A stretch of 18,695 nt of DNA from an uncultured Muribaculaceae bacterium (GTDB lineage: Bacteria > Bacteroidota > Bacteroidia > Bacteroidales > Muribaculaceae), in the NCBI GenBank assembly GCA_910584495.1, contig CAJUAR010000059.1, forward strand, positions 1 through 18,695, in the 5' to 3' direction. The first letter of the stretch is position 1. Each line of letters begins with the position of its first letter. The notes beneath the pieces are model-generated. The model searched no databases, had not been told where the DNA came from, and worked only from the letters and a program-made list of their open reading frames with translations. The position numbers and the translations under genes were made by a program. This document shows, in pieces, positions 14,805-18,695 of this stretch.

Positions 14805-15635
14805 TCAACTACCCGCTTTTAGCCGACGACGCGGAAAAGCATCGATGAAGCTGCCGGGGGTAGCGTTGTAAATGTCGATGTGCTGACATCGCGCATATGC
14901 CGCTATCTGATGATAGCTGCGGAAGGCCACGGCAAAACTTTCCACGATTTTATATAGCGGTATGCTGCGGTAGTCGTGGCGCACCTTCTCTTGCTCGCTG
15001 CGGTTCTCGGCATAGAAATGCGGCTGGATGGACACCACCTCGTTTTCGTCGTTGACACTAAGCGTCTTCATCCACGAATGGTCGGCACCAAGGAGGTAAA
15101 TCTCGCGGTAGCCCATGCGCATGGCCATCATTATTGCCGGAATGAGCACATTGCGAGGACGAGGCATTCCTATGCCCATTCTGAAGGCAGCATGCGCCAA
15201 GGTCCGGAATCCTTCGAAGCCAACAGCGTTGAAGGTCACAATATCGGCAACACCCGGATAGAGAGCACGCGCCTTCTTGCTCTTTCCTGCAGGGACAAAG
15301 AGAGTCATCTTCCAGCTAAGCTTGCTAAGACGCCGGCTCAGAAGCGTCTGGTTTTCGCTTGCGTCTTTGACAAAGAAAAGCGGGTCGGCAAGAATATAGA
15401 AACGTGGACGAAGAGCTTCAAATTCGGGCGCGAGGCCCGCATAATTTACAGCCATTGTGGGATAGGAGCGCAGCACGTCCATGTCCTCTCGTATATTGTC
15501 GACCAGCGAAGGGCCATTGGCCATTATGATGATGCGCTGCCCCTCTGCCTTATGGCAGCGGTTGAGCGGGCGCGACAGCAAAAGAGCTTTGCCAATACTT
15601 TTGAGACTCGAAAAAAAATTATCTATCTGGCTCAT
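14805..15635 (-). CDS. MptE/DUF115-like protein, possible glycosyltransferase-related
   Basis: 276 residues. The N-terminal motif IIIMANGPSL (35-44), a following MAVNYAGL, FYILADPLFF, and later LIPAIMMAMRMGYREIYLLGADHSW fit the DUF115/MptE-like fold, which shares its (A/G)NGPSL and 'GYKEIYLxGxD' elements with CMP-sialic-acid-type GT42 transferases. No signal peptide. It is therefore a candidate for surface glycan assembly, but the donor and acceptor are not evident. The start at 15635 (MSQIDNFF) overlaps the upstream gene's TGA as ATGA, so it is co-translated with the SDR-like protein. Confidence 0.75.
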   Translation of the reverse strand: MSQIDNFFSSLKSIGKALLLSRPLNRCHKAEGQRIIIMANGPSLVDNIREDMDVLRSYPTMAVNYAGLAPEFEALRPRFYILADPLFFVKDASENQTLLSRRLSKLSWKMTLFVPAGKSKKARALYPGVADIVTFNAVGFEGFRTLAHAAFRMGIGMPRPRNVLIPAIMMAMRMGYREIYLLGADHSWMKTLSVNDENEVVSIQPHFYAENRSEQEKVRHDYRSIPLYKIVESFAVAFRSYHQIAAYARCQHIDIYNATPGSFIDAFPRRRLKAGS

Positions 15636-16297
15636 AGGCTGTTTTCGTCGTAGACGTGCGTGCGCAAATAAGCACACACATCGGTGGGCTCAAAGTCGAG
15701 ATATTGCCTGATTTTAGTCGATCGGTAGAGCTGCGGCGCAGTATACTGCTCATATTTGCGCCGGCCATAGGCTATACGGCCCATCCATTGCTGAGGCTTG
15801 GTACTGAGGGTGGAGATGCGCTTGTTGTCCATGCGGAAGGCAAGAGCTTCGGCCAGGTCGTGAAGCGAAGGGTCGATGGTGTCGGTGAGATTGAATATAT
15901 GAACTTCGTCACCATCAAAATTTTTTTCGGACAAGGCTTTTACGGCACGCGCCACATCCACTGCATGCACCACGCTTATATGAGCATCGTTGCCTGGAAA
16001 ATGAAAAAAAGTGCCGCGCCAAATGTCCTCGGCCAGGTGTCGAACAGTGCCCGTCATGCCTGTGCCCACAATTGGAGCGCAGCGCAGAATCAAACATGCT
16101 TTGCCCTTGTTGGCAGCCAGAAACCGCTGCTCGGCCTCGTACCATGGCGAGGCTGTGTCGACAGGGGCTTCTTCGTCGAGCCAGGCACCAGGCTGACGGC
16201 GGTAGATTTCCGCCGACGAAATCATCACCTTGGCAGCGGCATCATCGGTCACTCCAAAGGCTTTAAGATATGGTGTGAGAAAATCGAAAGATTCCAT
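15632..16297 (-). CDS. SDR/NAD-dependent epimerase-like protein lacking the NAD-binding N-terminus
   Basis: 221 residues from ATG 16297. It aligns by eye with the C-terminal two-thirds of extended SDR epimerases: VMISSAEIYR (24-33, the usual SSxxVYG strand), SPWYEAEQ (50-57), LRCAPIVGTGM, and ISVVHAVDVARAVKAL, the latter near-invariant in epimerases. The first 90-100 residues, with the GxxGxxG dinucleotide loop, are absent; the upstream DNA (16312-16399) does not encode them. The YxxxK catalytic pair reads Y53-EAE-Q57, so Lys is lost. The frame is otherwise intact and has its own promoter box and a coupled partner, so it may be a non-catalytic protein or a recently decayed enzyme. A TTG at 16306 is a possible alternative start. 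Confidence 0.8.
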   Translation of the reverse strand: MESFDFLTPYLKAFGVTDDAAAKVMISSAEIYRRQPGAWLDEEAPVDTASPWYEAEQRFLAANKGKACLILRCAPIVGTGMTGTVRHLAEDIWRGTFFHFPGNDAHISVVHAVDVARAVKALSEKNFDGDEVHIFNLTDTIDPSLHDLAEALAFRMDNKRISTLSTKPQQWMGRIAYGRRKYEQYTAPQLYRSTKIRQYLDFEPTDVCAYLRTHVYDENSL

Positions 16298-16303
16298 ATT
16301 TTG

Positions 16304-16311
16304 CAAAATTA
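16304..16311 (-). promoter_or_regulatory. Putative -7 box immediately before the SDR-like gene
   Basis: TAATTTTG on the minus strand matches TAnnTTTG, and its last base is only 6 nt from the ATG at 16297. If used, the transcript would be leaderless or nearly so. No good -33 element is seen at the normal distance (ATTG at 16338-16335). Confidence 0.45.
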
Positions 16312-16367
16312 GTCATAAATCCGGAGATTTTCTACAATGGCCTAATAAAAAACACAGAAATGCTCGG

Positions 16368-16393
16368 CGCAGCACGTGAACGCAGCACGTGAA
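16368..16393 (+). repeat. 13-bp tandem duplication
   Basis: CGCAGCACGTGAA occurs twice head to tail (16368-16380 and 16381-16393). Each unit contains the palindrome CACGTG. It lies between the terminator at 16400-16430 and the SDR-like promoter, in a stretch without genes. Confidence 0.75.
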
Positions 16394-16399
16394 AAGAAA

Positions 16400-16430
16400 C
16401 GACGCGTCTTCTGCAGGAGAAGGCGCGTCG
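16400..16430 (-). terminator. Intrinsic terminator of the LRR protein gene
   Basis: A 13-bp stem, 16400-16412 with 16418-16430 (one G-T pair), loop GCAGG. On the minus strand it is followed by TTTCTTTTC. It starts 21 nt after the stop of the LRR gene. Confidence 0.85.
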
Positions 16431-16451
16431 CTGTATGAATAACGATGTTGT

Positions 16452-18629
16452 TTAACGAACCATCACTTTGCGTACTTTTCCGTCGGAAGTGCGGATGATG
16501 TTCAGGCCTGAGGCCGGAGCTTCGATACGCACGCCATTCAGATTATAGACATCGGTAACATGCACGTCGCCAATAGCTTCAATATCTTCAACACCGGAGT
16601 CAGAAGCAATAATGTTGTTGAACTTGCTCCAGATGTCGGCAGCTTTGTAGGCATCGACCGACGAAGCTGGCACTCGCAGTTCTACGTCGCGGTAACCGAG
16701 ATATTCCTCTTCGTTGAAGAGGTCTGCGGTAAGCACCTGAGGTGTTGCAGCTTTGTCTTCGATAAATTCGAGGTCGCGGCACATATTGAAGGCATATTTG
16801 CCTATCGAAGTAACACTTTCGGGAATAACGATTTCGAGCAGGCCTGTTCCGTGGAACGAATCGTCACCGATGGATTCCAGACCTTCGTTGAGGGTGGCCT
16901 CGGCAAGAAGGTAGTTGTTGATGAACGAACCTGCGCCAATTGTCTTCAGACCTTCACCGGCCTTGAACCATTCCATATTGACATTGTTGGAGAACGAAAG
17001 ACTGCCGATTTCGGTAACGGTCGACGGCAATTCGAGTTCGAGAAGATCACAAGTGGTAAAAGCGCCATTGCCTACATACTCCAGACCCTCGTTTAAGGTT
17101 ACGTGATGCAGGCTCACACAATAATTAAAGGCATCAGCATTGATTCTCTTCATTGTAGAGGGCATTACAACTTCTTCAAGAAGCAGGTTGGTGGCAAAAC
17201 AGCCTTCGGGAAGCTCGGTGAGGCCTTCGCCAAGAGTTACGCTCGACATACGCTGGCAGTTGGAGAAAACGCCTTTACCGAATACAGCGATGGTGCCGGG
17301 AAGTTCGATGCTTTTGATATTCCAACATTCAATGAATGCCATCTGGCCGAGAGAAATGAGCATTGGGCCGAATTTGACATCGACCAGCATATTGCACTTG
17401 GCAAAAGCCTGGGCTCCGATTGTCATAACGCCTGAAAGGTCGGCAGCTCCAAGCTTGGCGCAGCCCATGAATGCATTTGCTCCGATTGTCTGAAGAGCCG
17501 GGTTGAAAGCCACTGTTTCGAGGTTGGTACAATTTGCAAAAACCTGGTCGCCGATAGATTTCAGCGTTGAAGGCAGGGTGATATTTACAAGGTCGGTTTT
17601 CTGCTGGAAAGCTTTGGCTTTGATTTTTGTAACGCCCTCAGGCACAGCCATGTCGGACGAAGCAATCAGGCAGTAGATAAGCTCGTTGTTGTTGCCGGTG
17701 AGGAGCATTCCGTTTTCATAGCGGAAACTTGTATTGCCTTCGGCAATCGAGAACGATTTGAGCTTGGGCAGCAGCAGAAAAGCATCATTGCCAATCTTGG
17801 TGACTGTGGAGGGGATGGTGAGCTTGCTCATGTTCGAGCAACCAAGGAACACTTGAGCCCCAATTTCCACAAGTCCTTCGGGCATCACACATTCTGTCAT
17901 CAACGGATTGGCGCGCAGACTGTTGGAGCCAAGAACTTTCACTGTCGACGGAACGGTATAGACCATGCCGGTCTCGAAGTTGTATTTTGCACATGGATGG
18001 CAGATGAGAGTTGTCACATCTTTGTTGAAGAGCACGCCGCCAATAGCAGTCAGGTGTTCGTTTGCTGCATCTACTTCAACTTTTTCAAGCAAGCTACATT
18101 CGCCCCAGGGATTGCCGCCCACGCCGCGCACCGAGGCGGGGATTGTAACAGATTTCACAGCCTGATTTTGCCAGAATGCATAGTGGCCGATAGAGTCGAG
18201 ACCTTCGTTGAGGGTGACATTGCCAAGCGAAGTGCATTGGTAGAATGCCTGACGGTCGATGGTACGGAGGGCATCGTCGAACTGCACTTCGGTCAACGCC
18301 TTGCAGCCCTGCACGGCACCTTCACCAATAAATACAACATTTTCTCCAAGGACAAGTTTCTGAACTGCCGCATGGTTGCGGAGACATCCTTTTTCAAGAG
18401 CTACCACGGGGCAGTCCGCTCCGTTGTAGTTCACTGTAGCAGGAATGGTGATTTCTGTGGCTGTATAAGCCGGCATGCCCGGGAACACTGTGTAAAGCGA
18501 TGCATTGCCTTCGTCCGAGATGTTGTAGACAAAGCCTTCGGGGGTGACTTGCTGTGCCGCTGTCGCGGTCACGGTGCCCGCTGTCAATGCAGCTGCGGCA
18601 ATAGCAAGACTTGCGTAAAGTTTTTTCAT
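16452..18629 (-). CDS. Secreted BspA-like leucine-rich repeat (LRR_5) protein with possible C-terminal sorting domain
   Basis: 725 residues. A signal peptide of about 25 residues (MKKLYASLAIAAAALTAG..., ending ATAAQ) is followed by about 25 LRR_5 repeats of some 23 residues from about residue 80 to 650, each with a core like 'L..V.L..GL..IG..AF..C..L'. This is the BspA/Treponema-type repeat family, often surface proteins that bind host proteins or other cells. The last 45 residues carry VYNLNGVRIEAPASGLNIIR, then SDGKVRKVMVR, resembling the type IX secretion C-terminal signal (GxxV ... GxYxxxxxGxKxxKVxV), here without the usual Tyr. ATG 18629 gives a clean signal peptide. No TAnnTTTG box lies in the 66 nt upstream that remain in the window. 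Confidence 0.9.
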   Translation of the reverse strand: MKKLYASLAIAAAALTAGTVTATAAQQVTPEGFVYNISDEGNASLYTVFPGMPAYTATEITIPATVNYNGADCPVVALEKGCLRNHAAVQKLVLGENVVFIGEGAVQGCKALTEVQFDDALRTIDRQAFYQCTSLGNVTLNEGLDSIGHYAFWQNQAVKSVTIPASVRGVGGNPWGECSLLEKVEVDAANEHLTAIGGVLFNKDVTTLICHPCAKYNFETGMVYTVPSTVKVLGSNSLRANPLMTECVMPEGLVEIGAQVFLGCSNMSKLTIPSTVTKIGNDAFLLLPKLKSFSIAEGNTSFRYENGMLLTGNNNELIYCLIASSDMAVPEGVTKIKAKAFQQKTDLVNITLPSTLKSIGDQVFANCTNLETVAFNPALQTIGANAFMGCAKLGAADLSGVMTIGAQAFAKCNMLVDVKFGPMLISLGQMAFIECWNIKSIELPGTIAVFGKGVFSNCQRMSSVTLGEGLTELPEGCFATNLLLEEVVMPSTMKRINADAFNYCVSLHHVTLNEGLEYVGNGAFTTCDLLELELPSTVTEIGSLSFSNNVNMEWFKAGEGLKTIGAGSFINNYLLAEATLNEGLESIGDDSFHGTGLLEIVIPESVTSIGKYAFNMCRDLEFIEDKAATPQVLTADLFNEEEYLGYRDVELRVPASSVDAYKAADIWSKFNNIIASDSGVEDIEAIGDVHVTDVYNLNGVRIEAPASGLNIIRTSDGKVRKVMVR

Positions 18630-18695
18630 TCGAGTGTGTGTTAACCTTAAATTCGCAGCTTAATTACTTGTTATAAATGCAAGTCCTTGACAAAC

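Noticed and set aside
16560..17435. Plus-strand frames opposite the LRR gene
   Set aside because: They mirror the repetitive LRR codons; the minus strand has the signal peptide, repeats and terminator.

Overview
The window looks like chromosomal DNA of a gut-type Bacteroidales bacterium, most likely a Muribaculaceae-like lineage (family placement is inference). The reasons are: repeated promoter boxes of the Bacteroidetes form TAnnTTTG, one with a well-spaced upstream TTTG; no strong Shine-Dalgarno sequences before the starts; many 1-17 nt gene overlaps; and the gene content (PorX-type regulator, BspA-like leucine-rich repeat protein, serine-type sulfatase, inositol-lipid genes). No rRNA, tRNA, CRISPR array, IS element or prophage was seen.

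Layout. 1-310: intergenic repeat element with two direct copies and one inverted copy. 382-3644 (+): hotdog thioesterase, dprA, uridine phosphorylase, TIGR02757/DUF2400 protein. A bidirectional terminator with a 19-bp stem (3699-3749) separates these from the minus-strand block 3764-8745. That block reads, in transcription order, ATP-grasp protein, PlsC/hemolysin-like acyltransferase, CDP-alcohol phosphatidyltransferase, HAD phosphatase, then (after 249 nt with its own promoter and hairpins) inositol-3-phosphate synthase. 9189-10715 (+): a lone secreted sulfatase. 10850-14759 (+): a tight operon porX-tsaE-birA-sdaA. Another bidirectional terminator (14768-14803) faces a minus-strand pair, 14805-16297: a truncated SDR-like protein and an MptE/DUF115-like protein. 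16452-18629 (-): a large secreted LRR_5 (BspA-like) protein with a possible sorting domain at its C-terminus.

How the genes work together. The minus-strand block is the most interesting part. It joins myo-inositol-phosphate synthesis (MIPS) to a CDP-alcohol phosphatidyltransferase of the kind that attaches inositol phosphate to CDP-diacylglycerol, as known for inositol lipids in Bacteroides thetaiotaomicron. Here these enzymes sit with a HAD phosphatase (candidate for dephosphorylating phosphatidylinositol phosphate), an acyltransferase and an ATP-grasp ligase of unknown substrate, so the locus may make an inositol lipid variant or an additional acylated or aminoacylated lipid. The rest is mostly housekeeping (DNA uptake/recombination, nucleoside salvage, tRNA t6A modification, biotinylation, serine deamination) plus cell-surface functions.
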